The notes beneath the pieces are model-generated. The model was not told where the DNA came from and made no database searches. It was given only the letters and a program-made list of their open reading frames with translations. A program made the translations under genes and the position numbers. Positions 49,107 through 58,209 of a stretch of 64,000 nt of DNA are shown one piece after another; the first letter of the stretch is position 1, and every line of letters starts with the position of its first letter. The stretch covers positions 15,932 through 79,931 of the forward strand of contig NZ_DAXETW010000052.1 in NCBI RefSeq assembly GCF_051155795.1. Direction: 5' to 3'. Source of the stretch: Longibacter sp051155795 (GTDB taxonomy: Bacteria > Bacteroidota > Rhodothermia > Rhodothermales > Salinibacteraceae).

Positions 49107-50696
49107 ATGGGGTCCTACGACTTTCTCGTCATCGGCTCCGGCGTTGCCGGCCTGAGCTATGCTCGACGCGTTGCGGAGCATGGCTCGGTTGCTATCGTGA
49201 CGAAAGACGTTGTTCACGAGGCAAATACAACGTACGCGCAGGGCGGGATTGCGGCCGTCATGGACGATGACGACTCGCCGAACAGTCACCGCAAGGACAC
49301 GATGGTTGCCGGCGCCGGCCTGTGCGATCCGGAGGTGGTCGAGTTCGTGGTGACGGAAGGCCCCGAACGCGTCCGCGAGCTCATCGAACTCGGTGCCACG
49401 TTCACGACGTCCAACGGAAACGGCCGCCTCCACCTGGGTCGCGAGGGCGGCCATTCCGCTAACCGGATCGTTCATGCTGCCGACACCACCGGGTACGTCG
49501 TTGAGCACGCGTTGCTCGAGCACGTCCGTTCTCATCACAATATCGACGTGCTGGAGCACCACTTCGCCGTCGATTTGATCACCGAGCACCACCTCGGGCA
49601 GCACGTCACGCGCCTCCGTCCGGATGTTCACTGCTTCGGCGCGTACGTCTACGATGAGGGCGCCGATCACGTCAAGACGATTCGTGCCGGGGTGACCATG
49701 TTGGCTGCGGGTGGGTCCGGCCAGGTGTATCGACACACGACGAACCCCGACGTTGCGACCGGGGACGGGGTTGCGATGGCGTACCGGGCGAAAGCTCGCG
49801 TGTCCAACATGGAGTTCGTTCAGTTTCATCCCACGTCTCTGTACCACCCGGATGCGGATAGCTTCTTGATCTCCGAGGCCGTGCGCGGCGAGGGCGGGCG
49901 TCTCTTAACTCAGTCCGGCGAGCGGTTTATGCCGGACTACGACGAGCGGGCGGAGCTTGCGCCCCGCGACATTGTGGCCCGCGCCATCGACGATCAGCTC
50001 AAGCAGCGCGGCGACGATTACGTACTGCTGGACATCTCGCACCGTCCGGCCTCGCTGATCGAGGAGCATTTCCCCCACATCATGGAGACGTGTGCGTCCC
50101 ACGGCATCGACATGACCGCCGAGCCCATCCCGGTGGTGCCAGCAGCGCACTACCAGTGCGGAGGAGTGCAGACGGATCATGTCGGGCGAACGAGCATCCA
50201 CGGACTGTTCGCGAGTGGGGAAGTAGCCTGCACCGGTCTGCACGGAGCGAATCGACTGGCGAGCAATTCGCTGCTGGAAGGACTCGTGTTCAGCGAGCGC
50301 GCCGTCGAACCGTCTGTTGCGTATGCGAAGCAGGAGCAGGTGCAGGAGGGCGTTCCGGAGTGGGACGCCAGCGGAACGCGCCCGCCGGATGAACACGTCC
50401 TCATCACGCACAACCGCGAGGAGCTCCAGCGGGTGATGAGCAATTACGTTGGCATCGTTCGCAGCGAGCTTCGCCTGGACCGCGCACACCGCAGGACGCG
50501 GCTTCTGTACGAGGAAACGGAGCCCTTCTACCAGCAATCCCGCGTGTCTCGACCGCTTTGCGAGCTCCGCAACATGATCGCGGTCAGTTATCTGATCATC
50601 GAGTGCGCTCGGCAACGGCGCGAAAGCCGTGGATTGCACTACATCGTCGACTACCCCGAGACCTCCGACGCCGAGCGGCGACCGACCTTCGTCTGA
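49107..50696 (+). CDS. nadB: L-aspartate oxidase
   Basis: This 529-residue flavoprotein of the succinate dehydrogenase/fumarate reductase family begins DFLVIGSGVAGLSYARRV, followed by NTTYAQGGIAAVMDDDD and HLGREGGHSANRIVHAAD. MEFVQFHPTSLY holds catalytic residues, then ISEAVRGEGGRL, VPAAHYQCGG and the FAD end GEVACTGLHGANRLASNSL. It converts aspartate to iminoaspartate, the first step of NAD synthesis. The quinolinate synthase gene (nadA) is not nearby. Start ATG 49107 is 73 bp after an octamer array. Confidence 0.96.
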   Translation: MGSYDFLVIGSGVAGLSYARRVAEHGSVAIVTKDVVHEANTTYAQGGIAAVMDDDDSPNSHRKDTMVAGAGLCDPEVVEFVVTEGPERVRELIELGATFTTSNGNGRLHLGREGGHSANRIVHAADTTGYVVEHALLEHVRSHHNIDVLEHHFAVDLITEHHLGQHVTRLRPDVHCFGAYVYDEGADHVKTIRAGVTMLAAGGSGQVYRHTTNPDVATGDGVAMAYRAKARVSNMEFVQFHPTSLYHPDADSFLISEAVRGEGGRLLTQSGERFMPDYDERAELAPRDIVARAIDDQLKQRGDDYVLLDISHRPASLIEEHFPHIMETCASHGIDMTAEPIPVVPAAHYQCGGVQTDHVGRTSIHGLFASGEVACTGLHGANRLASNSLLEGLVFSERAVEPSVAYAKQEQVQEGVPEWDASGTRPPDEHVLITHNREELQRVMSNYVGIVRSELRLDRAHRRTRLLYEETEPFYQQSRVSRPLCELRNMIAVSYLIIECARQRRESRGLHYIVDYPETSDAERRPTFV

Positions 50697-51126
50697 TTCA
50701 GCGATCCGTGCATTCAGACAGGTATGATCCGTGTGATACCGACGGGAGCGGTACGAGCTGGTACGGGCGGTTGTCACGGGAGGTCTTCACAGGATTAACG
50801 CAGGCTGCGGTAGGCGGGCCGCCGACCGGGCCAAGACGGCTTCCCGCGCTCGAGGGGCCCATTCTTCGTGCATTCATCGCCCTCCGTTCAATCTTCGTAC
50901 GCTTCCCCGCCAGACGCCGGTTCTTGCAGAAACATCCCCAAGGGGGGTGCGTTTCGACATTCCAAACGGGCAAGCAGGACGGCGGCCACCGGTCGCGTGC
51001 CTGCTGACCGACCCGGTTCAGCGTTCACCAGGAACGTTCAACGCTCGACCCGGCGGCGGTTTTCGTGAGACGCTCGCCCCACGTGCTGGGGTCGAGCGTT
51101 TTTTGCAGAATACAACGGTTTTCTCC
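50697..51126 (+). other. Gap before rimP, no gene, with a possible leader
   Basis: No gene or tRNA is supported in these 430 bp. An imperfect hairpin, GAAAC-AT-CCCC with GGGG-TGC-GTTTC, stands at 50929-50955, and a two-hairpin structure is at 51040-51104. E. coli has an initiator tRNA gene before rimP; none is seen here. Confidence 0.5.
51040..51104 (+). terminator. Terminator-like leader of rimP with two competing left arms
   Basis: The right arm GGGTCGAGCGTT (51089-51100), followed by six T (51099-51104), pairs with AACGCTCGACCC (51040-51051) as a perfect 12-bp stem. It also pairs with ACGCTCGCCCC (51070-51080) with a one-base bulge. The two stems exclude each other. It sits 22 bp upstream of rimP, so it may act as an attenuator or simply terminate upstream transcription. 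Confidence 0.75.
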
Positions 51127-51603
51127 ATGCCAGCGACCGAACATCTCAGCCTGACGGAGCGGATTCGTCAACTCGCGGAAGAGGTCATCGCGGGGACGGG
51201 GTACTTCCTGGTCGACGTCGAAGTGCGCGGTCATAAAGGGACGCGCGTCGTGGAAGTGTATGTGGACGCAGAGAAGGACCTTGGGCTCGACGATCTCGCG
51301 GTTGTGAGCCGCGAACTCGGTTTTCTGCTGGATGTAGAAGACGTCGTGGACGGAAGCTACAAGTTGGAGGTGTCGACACCCGGCATAAAGCGGCCGATCA
51401 CGATGCCCCAACAGTTCGTGAAGAACGTTGGCCGGACGGTGCGCGTACGGTACCAATTGGAGACGGAAGATGATGAACAGAACGTCGTCGCCGATCTTGA
51501 GAACGCAGATGACGACGGAATTGAGTTAGAAATGCCGGATGGCGAACGGCGGCGTGTGCCGTACGACGCGATTCATCAGGCGCGGATTGAGCTACCCTGG
51601 TAA
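51127..51603 (+). CDS. rimP: Ribosome maturation factor RimP
   Basis: This 158-residue protein assists 30S subunit maturation. VDVEVRGHKGTRVVEVYVDA and DDLAVVSRELGFLLDVED form the N-terminal domain, and YKLEVSTPGIKRPIT is the family hallmark. The C-terminal beta barrel includes VRVRYQLETEDD. ATG 51127 matches the family N-terminus (LTERIRQLAEEVI), whereas the upstream frame has no domain. It is followed by nusA after 70 bp in the conserved rimP-nusA-infB-rbfA-truB order. Confidence 0.95.
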   Translation: MPATEHLSLTERIRQLAEEVIAGTGYFLVDVEVRGHKGTRVVEVYVDAEKDLGLDDLAVVSRELGFLLDVEDVVDGSYKLEVSTPGIKRPITMPQQFVKNVGRTVRVRYQLETEDDEQNVVADLENADDDGIELEMPDGERRRVPYDAIHQARIELPW

Positions 51604-51673
51604 GGCTCGACCGTGACTGACCGACGGGCACCCTGCGTGCCTGACACCGACACTCGAATCGACGACACCCATT

Positions 51674-53485
51674 ATGCGAAGTGCAGACCTCGTTTCTTCG
51701 TTCGGGGAAATTGCCCGTGCGAAGGACATCGACCGCGAAACTCTCCAGATCATCGTCGAAGACGTGATTCGTGCGATGATTGATAAGCGGTACGGGTCGG
51801 ATGAGGCGTTTGAGATCATCTTTAACCCGAATCAGGGCGATATCCAGATCCTCCACATCCAGGAAATCGTGGAGAACTACGATCTCATCGACCCCGTGAC
51901 GCAGATTGAAGAGCGTCACGCCAAGGAGATCGATGAGGACTTCGAGGTCGGTGACGAAGTGGCGAGCGAGCTGGACATCAGCCACTTCGGTCGTCGCGCG
52001 GTGCTGACGGCACGCCAGACGTTCCGCCAGCGGATTCGCGATATCGAGAAGGAAAAGATTTACGAGGAGTACTCGGACTTGATGGGGGAGATCATCGTCG
52101 GCGAGATCTACCAGGTCCGCCGCCACGAAGCTCTCCTGATGCACGACGGCGTCGAGGTCGTCCTCCCACGCAACGAACAGATTCCTGGCGATCATTACCG
52201 GAAGGGCAACATGCTCCGTACGGTCGTGAAGGAGGTTCGCCGCGATGCGGGGTCTGACCCGCAGGTCGTCGTAAGCCGGACCTCGCCGGTGTTCATGGAG
52301 CGCCTCTTCGAGATTGAGGTCCCGGAGGTGTACGATGGGATCGTTGAAATTAAGAAGATCGCCCGCATCCCCGGAGATCGCGCCAAGGTCGCCGTGGTTA
52401 GCCACGATGATCGCGTCGATCCCGTCGGGGCTTGCGTCGGCGTCAAGGGCGTTCGCATTCACGCCGTCGTCCGAGAGTTGTCCAACGAAAACATCGACGT
52501 GATGGAGTGGTCGGAGAACCCGGCCCAGATGGTCTCCCGCGCGTTGTCGCCCGCGAACCCCGTGAGCGTCAAGCTAAACGACGACGCGGAACCGCCACGG
52601 GCGCGGGTCGAAGTGGTGGCCGACGAGGTCAGCCAGGCGATCGGTCGACGCGGCGTCAATATCAAGCTCGCATCCCAGTTGACGGGGTATGAGATCGATG
52701 TGTATCGCGAGATTCCATCGGATGAGGAAGACATTGACATTGAAGAGTTCGGCGACGAGCTGGCGCAGGAAACCGTCGAGAAACTGAAGCACATCGGCTG
52801 CGACACCGGCAAGGCCGTCCTCGAACTATCGTCCGATGCGCTCGCCCGCCGGGCCGACCTGGACCGAGAGACCGCCGAACGCGTTCTTGAGATCATCCGT
52901 GCGGAATTCGAGAAGGGGCCGGGCATCGTCGAGACGATCGAACGCGGCGACTTCACCATCGAGAGCCTTGAAGACGAGGACATCGACGACGAGGACCGCG
53001 AACCGCGAAACGAGGAGGATCTCGCCGACGTGGACGCCGATACGGCCACTGCGGACGACGCACCTGCCGAAGACCTCGGCGGGGACGTCGACGATGTGGG
53101 TCCCGGCGACCCCGCCATCGGCGAGGATGCCGACGTTCCGGAAGAACGAACCGATATGAACCCCGAGGCGCCTGAAGCGGACGCCGTCGCAGACGACGCA
53201 ATGACCGACGTCCCCGACGAACCGGGTCCGTCGAGTGCCACTACGCCGAGCGATGTCGCGCCGGAGGCGGAAACCCCGGCGGACGAATCGGTACCACCAA
53301 CAGATGAGATCGAAACTTCTGAATCAAAAGCCCCCCAGTCCCCCGATCTAGCCGACGACGAAGTATCTGACGAAGCAGAGGAAGCGGGAGCCGCACCCGA
53401 GATGCGTGCGGAGGAGGATTCTTCGACCGACCACCCTGAAGAACGGGTGGGTGCGGTAGAAGAAGAGCCTGAAGCAAAGGAGTAA
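51674..53485 (+). CDS. nusA: Transcription factor NusA with long acidic tail
   Basis: This 603-residue protein controls pausing, termination and antitermination. The N-terminal polymerase-binding domain (RSADLVSSFGEIARAKDIDR) is followed by an S1 domain (EIIVGEIYQVRRHEALLMHD), then KH1/KH2 (IPGDRAKVAVVSHDDRVDPV with GVKGVRI, and the second with QAIGRRGVNIKLASQL). A helical pair follows (AQETVEKLKHIGCDTGKAVL) that resembles the acidic repeat/HhH modules of E. coli NusA. The last 160 residues are almost purely Asp/Glu/Ala/Pro and probably disordered. Such a tail is unusual for NusA. Confidence 0.96.
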   Translation: MRSADLVSSFGEIARAKDIDRETLQIIVEDVIRAMIDKRYGSDEAFEIIFNPNQGDIQILHIQEIVENYDLIDPVTQIEERHAKEIDEDFEVGDEVASELDISHFGRRAVLTARQTFRQRIRDIEKEKIYEEYSDLMGEIIVGEIYQVRRHEALLMHDGVEVVLPRNEQIPGDHYRKGNMLRTVVKEVRRDAGSDPQVVVSRTSPVFMERLFEIEVPEVYDGIVEIKKIARIPGDRAKVAVVSHDDRVDPVGACVGVKGVRIHAVVRELSNENIDVMEWSENPAQMVSRALSPANPVSVKLNDDAEPPRARVEVVADEVSQAIGRRGVNIKLASQLTGYEIDVYREIPSDEEDIDIEEFGDELAQETVEKLKHIGCDTGKAVLELSSDALARRADLDRETAERVLEIIRAEFEKGPGIVETIERGDFTIESLEDEDIDDEDREPRNEEDLADVDADTATADDAPAEDLGGDVDDVGPGDPAIGEDADVPEERTDMNPEAPEADAVADDAMTDVPDEPGPSSATTPSDVAPEAETPADESVPPTDEIETSESKAPQSPDLADDEVSDEAEEAGAAPEMRAEEDSSTDHPEERVGAVEEEPEAKE

Positions 53486-53556
53486 GCCCGCGCCGACCGA
53501 CCTGGGATCGCTCCCATTGCGTCCCGCAGGCTTGTTGAGCAACAGAAAACGACTAC

Positions 53557-56500
53557 ATGGCGACGACTGAGCAGAAAAAGTTTAAAAAGAAAAAGCTATT
53601 CAAGGTAGCGCGAGAGCTGAACGTCTCGACGGATCGCGTCGTCGAGTTCCTCGAAGAGGAAGGGTTCAGCGACGCGTTGTCGGGGAATGGGTTTAATGCG
53701 TCCATCGTGGACGAGGAGGCGTATCTGGTCCTTCGGCAGGAGTATGCCGATGACGCAGAGGCTGCCGAACGCGTCCGTGAGCTTCGCCAGGACAAGGCGA
53801 CCGAGGAGGAAGACGTCTCGCGGGACGAGGTGGCCAAACTGGACGAAGAGGTCGACGAGGCGCCGGATGCCGCGGAGATCGCTGCCGAACCGGGTGACGA
53901 GTCCGACGACGATGTGGCCGAGGCCGAGCCGGTCGACGAACCGGTTCAGGAGGACGTCGATGACGTTGACGCCCCGACGGCGGATCTCTCGGATACCGAT
54001 GAGCCCGTAGCGGAGGCAGACCACTCCAACGCGACGGACGCGACAACCGAGCCGTCGGGTGAGACGGAAGCCAAACCCGCCGAGGCAACGGCTGAACCGT
54101 CCGGTGACGGACAGGTCGCCGAAGCCGAAGAGCCGGAAGCGGTAGAGACATCTGCTGAGCCCAGCGATGCATCCGATGCCGTGGCCGAGGATGAGCCGCC
54201 TGCGGATGTGGATACTGAAGCCGATACCGAAGCGGTAGCGGCGGACGCTGATGGCGTGGACGCTGAAGCATCAACCGACGTCGAAGCGGAGGAAGAAGCT
54301 GCGGATACTGCAGACGCCGAGACGGCAGCCGCCGACACGGCAGCCGCCGACACGGCAGACACCGACAGTGAAGCCGCCGATGCAACGGCCGACGCGGAAC
54401 CTGAAGCGGAAGCGGATGCCGAGGCAGCAGAAGCGTCCGCGGATGCTGCCGGCGACGCGGATGAGGAGACGGAGCCGTCCGCCGAAGCCGACGGTGCCGA
54501 CGAGATCGATCCGAATGCTGCACCGACGACCGATACAAAGGCTGAGGCCCGCGTAGAGATTGCCGACGCCGATCCGGAGGATATCGAATCGATCGAGGCC
54601 AGAGAGGGCGCGGAGAACAAATCCGAGACCCTGAAGGCGGACCGATATCGACTTTCCGGGACACAGGTTGTTGGTAAGGTCGACCTTACGCAGATTCAGA
54701 GTCGGAAGCGTAAGCGGAAGCGGAAGAAGAAGTCGAAAGACGACAGCGACTCGAAGAAGCAGAGCCGCAAGGACCGCAACAAGAAGCGCCAGAAGAAAAA
54801 GAAGAAACAGAAGCGCAAGAAGCGGAGCCGCAACCGTGGCGTCGACGAAGAAGACGTCGAGCAGACGATTCAGGAGACGCTTCAGGAGCTGGAGCAGGGC
54901 GCAAGTCGTGCCCGCCAGCGCCGTCGCCGTCGCCGTCGCCAGCGTCACGAGGAAGAGCGCGAGGAGCGCCGCCGTCGGAAGAAGGAGCAGGAGGGTATTC
55001 TGCGCCTGACGGAGTTCGTGACGACCGGAGAGCTCGCGAACCTGATGGGCGAGCCCGTTGGAGACGTCATCTCGACGTTGTTCGACGCCGGCATGATGGT
55101 GTCGATCAACCAGCGTCTGGACCGCGAGACGATTGAGTTTGTCGCGGCGGAGTATGACATGGAGGTCGAATTCATTGACGAATTCGGCGACCAGGCGATT
55201 AAGATCGAGGATGACGATCCGGAAGATCTGGATCCGCGTGCGCCGGTCGTGACCGTCATGGGTCACGTCGACCACGGGAAAACGTCGCTTCTCGACTATA
55301 TTCGCAGCGCGAACGTGGTAGCGGGCGAGGAGGGAGGCATCACGCAGCACATCGGTGCTCACCGTGTCCGTCTACCCGACCACGAAGACGAGGCGATCAC
55401 CTTCCTCGATACGCCGGGACACGAGGCCTTCACGGCCATGCGTGCTCGCGGCGCGAAAGCGACGGACATCGTCGTCCTCGTTGTGGCAGCCGACGACTCG
55501 GTGATGCCGCAGACGATCGAGGCCATCAACCACGCCCAGGCGGCGGATGTGCCGATTGTCGTGGCGATTAACAAGATGGATAAGCAGGAAGCCGATCCGC
55601 AGAAGGTAATGGCGGAACTGGCCGAGCACAACGTGCTCGTTGAGGAGTACGGCGGTACGGTGCAGGTAGCGAAGGTATCTGCCGAGACCGGCGAAGGCAT
55701 CGACGACCTGCTCGATAAGATTATCCTCCAGTCGGAAATCATGGAGGTCACCGCGAATCCGGATCGCGATGCGTCCGGGGTTATCATCGAGAGCCGTCTT
55801 GAAAAAGGACGAGGCAACGTGATCACGGTGCTCGTCCAGCGCGGGACGCTCGAGGTCGGTGACCCGTTCGTCGCCGGGATTTACAGCGGTTCGGTTCGTG
55901 CCATGTTCGATGAGCGGGACAACCGCGTCGAAGAGGCCGGCCCGTCCACGCCCGTACTCGTCCTCGGTTGCGACGGATCGCCGGAGGTCGGCGACCAGTT
56001 CGTCGCGCTCGAAGATGAATCCGAAGCGCGCGAAATCGCAAATGAACGTCAGCGCATTCACCGGGAGCAGGAGCTGCGCCGCAAGAGCCAGGTATCGCTC
56101 GAGCAGATCTCCCGTCGCATGGCGGAGGGCGAGTTCCACGAACTCAACCTCATCGTCAAAGCCGACGTGGGTGGCTCGGTCGAGGCCCTCTCCGACGCGC
56201 TACTGAAACTGAAGACCGACGAGGTTGCTGTCCGCATTATCCACAGCGGTGTGGGCGCCATTACGGAGTCCGACGTCATGCTTGCGCGTGCTTCGGATGC
56301 GGTGATTCTCGGCTTCCAGGTCCGACCGACGCGCGGTGCCCGACAGGCTGCCGAGCAGGAGGAGGTGGATATTCGGACGTACTCGATCATCTACGATGCG
56401 ATCGAGGACGTACACGACGCGCTCGAAGGCCTGCTCTCGCCGGAAAAACGCGAGGAGGTCAAAGGGCACGCCGACGTGCGGGATATCTTCAAGGTCCCGA

Positions 56501-56754
56501 ACGTGGGGACGGTCGCCGGTGCATACGTCACCGACGGCACGATTACGCGGAACCATCGCATCCGCGTGATCCGCGAGGGAGTCGTCACCTACGAGGGCGG
56601 CATCGGATCGCTCAAGCGCTTCAAGGAAGACGTGAAAGAGGTGAAGAGCGGCTTCGAATGTGGTATCTCCGTTGAGAACTTCAACGATATAAAGGTCGGC
56701 GACGAACTCGAAAGCTATGTCGTTATCGAGGAGAAGCGGACCCTCGAAGTCTAA
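53557..56754 (+). CDS. infB: Translation initiation factor IF-2 with long acidic N-terminal region
   Basis: This 1065-residue GTPase places initiator tRNA on the 30S subunit. The N-terminal IF2_N segment (LFKVARELNVSTDRVVEFLE) is followed by about 270 Asp/Glu/Ala/Thr-rich residues, then a Lys/Arg-rich stretch (KKKKKQKRKKRSRN) and a second IF2_N-type segment. The G domain has Walker A MGHVDHGKTSLLDYI, EGGITQHIGAH, DTPGHEAFTAM and NKMDKQ. Domains II-IV end with IRVIREGVVTYEGGIGSLKRF and ENFNDIKVGDELE. A 15-bp repeat in the acidic part begins at 54325. It follows nusA by 71 bp. Confidence 0.97.
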   Translation: MATTEQKKFKKKKLFKVARELNVSTDRVVEFLEEEGFSDALSGNGFNASIVDEEAYLVLRQEYADDAEAAERVRELRQDKATEEEDVSRDEVAKLDEEVDEAPDAAEIAAEPGDESDDDVAEAEPVDEPVQEDVDDVDAPTADLSDTDEPVAEADHSNATDATTEPSGETEAKPAEATAEPSGDGQVAEAEEPEAVETSAEPSDASDAVAEDEPPADVDTEADTEAVAADADGVDAEASTDVEAEEEAADTADAETAAADTAAADTADTDSEAADATADAEPEAEADAEAAEASADAAGDADEETEPSAEADGADEIDPNAAPTTDTKAEARVEIADADPEDIESIEAREGAENKSETLKADRYRLSGTQVVGKVDLTQIQSRKRKRKRKKKSKDDSDSKKQSRKDRNKKRQKKKKKQKRKKRSRNRGVDEEDVEQTIQETLQELEQGASRARQRRRRRRRQRHEEEREERRRRKKEQEGILRLTEFVTTGELANLMGEPVGDVISTLFDAGMMVSINQRLDRETIEFVAAEYDMEVEFIDEFGDQAIKIEDDDPEDLDPRAPVVTVMGHVDHGKTSLLDYIRSANVVAGEEGGITQHIGAHRVRLPDHEDEAITFLDTPGHEAFTAMRARGAKATDIVVLVVAADDSVMPQTIEAINHAQAADVPIVVAINKMDKQEADPQKVMAELAEHNVLVEEYGGTVQVAKVSAETGEGIDDLLDKIILQSEIMEVTANPDRDASGVIIESRLEKGRGNVITVLVQRGTLEVGDPFVAGIYSGSVRAMFDERDNRVEEAGPSTPVLVLGCDGSPEVGDQFVALEDESEAREIANERQRIHREQELRRKSQVSLEQISRRMAEGEFHELNLIVKADVGGSVEALSDALLKLKTDEVAVRIIHSGVGAITESDVMLARASDAVILGFQVRPTRGARQAAEQEEVDIRTYSIIYDAIEDVHDALEGLLSPEKREEVKGHADVRDIFKVPNVGTVAGAYVTDGTITRNHRIRVIREGVVTYEGGIGSLKRFKEDVKEVKSGFECGISVENFNDIKVGDELESYVVIEEKRTLEV
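54325..54360 (+). repeat. 15-bp in-frame repeat units in infB
   Basis: GCAGCCGCCGACACG occurs at 54325-54339 and 54340-54354, followed by a partial copy (GCAGAC). It encodes AADT units of the acidic region. Confidence 0.9.
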
Positions 56755-56763
56755 CACCATCAG

Positions 56764-56815
56764 GTACGGATGTCCGGGCGCGCTGCCAGTACCGGCGGTG
56801 CGCCCGTTTCCGTAC
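56764..56815 (+). other. Long intercistronic hairpin between infB and rbfA
   Basis: GTACGGA (56764-56770) pairs with TCCGTAC (56809-56815), and inside it CGGGCGC (56775-56781) pairs with GCGCCCG (56800-56806). A small GCC/GGC pairing sits at the top. The only T run after the inner stem is GTTTCC, so it is not a strong terminator. It may stabilise or divide the operon mRNA. Confidence 0.75.
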
Positions 56816-56872
56816 GTGCCAGGCTTTGCTTTCGCCGCATCTCGACCCGTCTCATCGAATCCTTTTTCCACT

Positions 56873-57289
56873 ATGAGTATTCGCACCGAACGTGTGGCCG
56901 AGCTCGTCCAGCGAGAGGTCGCGCGGATCCTGCAGCGCGACTATGCGGATCAGTTGCAGCCGATGGTGACCATCACGAATGCTCGCGTCACGGGCGACCT
57001 GTCTACTGCGTATCTGTACGCGAGTGTGATGGGGGACACCAGCGCGAAGCGCGAGGCCACATTCAAGCAGCTGAAGACGCTGACGCCCGAGATTCGCGAG
57101 AAGCTGGCCACCCGGATCCGGCACCAGCTCCGCACGATGCCGGAAATCCAGTTCTTTCTCGACGAGTCCCTTCAGAAGGCGAAGAAAATGGAGAACCTGT
57201 TCGACCGGATCCGCGAAGAGCGCGAACGCCGTGAATCGCGTACGGAGCCGGTGGACGCGCCCCCGGCGGACGACGAGTCGGACGCCTGA
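56873..57289 (+). CDS. rbfA: Ribosome-binding factor A
   Basis: This 138-residue protein binds the 30S subunit during maturation and cold adaptation. The KH-like fold begins RTERVAELVQREVARILQRD, then VTITNARVTGDLSTAYLYAS and RIRHQLRTMPEIQFFLDESL, the family's conserved elements. The C-terminus is charged. ATG 56873 is used; the longer frame overlaps the hairpin region and adds nothing recognisable. It stands between infB and truB. Confidence 0.95.
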   Translation: MSIRTERVAELVQREVARILQRDYADQLQPMVTITNARVTGDLSTAYLYASVMGDTSAKREATFKQLKTLTPEIREKLATRIRHQLRTMPEIQFFLDESLQKAKKMENLFDRIREERERRESRTEPVDAPPADDESDA

Positions 57290-57355
57290 TCGCCTCGGCA
57301 GCGTCGGTGTCCCTGCCGGCACTCCGTTCTTGATTCACCTGTTCCCCGTTTGCCC

Positions 57356-58099
57356 GTGCCACCGGCATCCGCCCACCGTACGATCGATCCAGATCTCGTC
57401 TTCGAGCCACCGCATCTGCCAGACGATATCAGCGCCGGTGCTGTATTCCCGATCGATAAGTCTGCCGGACGGACGTCGTTCGACGTTGTCCGCGATGTTC
57501 GCCGTCTTACCGACCACAAAAAGGTCGGTCACGCCGGGACGCTGGACCCGCTGGCGACCGGGCTGCTGATTGTCCTCGTGGCCCGCCCGGCGACCCGTCT
57601 GCAGGATGCATTCATGTTTCTGCAGAAGACATACACGGCTACCATTCGCCTGGGAGAATCGACGCCGTCGTATGACACCGAAACCGATGTCGTGGAAACG
57701 CATGACCCGTCGCACCTGACCGACGACCGAATCCGAGAGGCGGTGCTCTCGTTCGTCGGCGACAGTGAACAGGTACCGCCGATGTACTCTGCGGTGAAGA
57801 TTGACGGGGAAAAGCTCTACAAGAAAGCACGGCGGGGCGAAGACGTAGATCGCCCGCCTCGCCCGATCACAATCTATGACGCGACGGTGACCGGCATTCG
57901 CGGAGCAGACGTTGACGTGCACATCGAGTGTTCGAAGGGCACGTACATCCGGAGCCTCGCGCGCGACCTCGGTGCGGCGCTCGGGGTGGGGGCGCATCTG
58001 ACGGCGCTTCGCAGGACCGCGATTGGTTCCTACACTGTCGAGAACGCCTGGACGCTCGATCGCCTCCGGGAGGTGCTATCGGAGCCGTCAGGTCGCTGA
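57356..58099 (+). CDS. truB: tRNA pseudouridine synthase B (psi55)
   Basis: This 247-residue enzyme makes pseudouridine 55 in tRNA. FPIDKSAGRTSFDVVRDVRR and KKVGHAGTLDPLATGLL contain the catalytic Asp, and VPPMYSAVKIDGEKLYKKAR and CSKGTYIRSLARDLG follow. It lacks a long C-terminal PUA domain, which fits the shorter TruB forms. The start is uncertain: TTG 57350 or GTG 57356. It lies 66 bp after the rbfA stop. Confidence 0.94.
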   Translation: MPPASAHRTIDPDLVFEPPHLPDDISAGAVFPIDKSAGRTSFDVVRDVRRLTDHKKVGHAGTLDPLATGLLIVLVARPATRLQDAFMFLQKTYTATIRLGESTPSYDTETDVVETHDPSHLTDDRIREAVLSFVGDSEQVPPMYSAVKIDGEKLYKKARRGEDVDRPPRPITIYDATVTGIRGADVDVHIECSKGTYIRSLARDLGAALGVGAHLTALRRTAIGSYTVENAWTLDRLREVLSEPSGR

Positions 58100-58209
58100 G
58101 GTCTTCAGCTCACTAAGGTGCCCGATGCCGCGGTGTGCTCCGGCGTTGTGCCCCCATCGCGTCACCCCATCACTCGTTTGACGACATCCCCTTCTTCCCC
58201 TCAGCGCGC

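Noticed and set aside
50697..51126. Initiator tRNA gene before rimP, as in E. coli
   Set aside because: No cloverleaf could be built from this gap.
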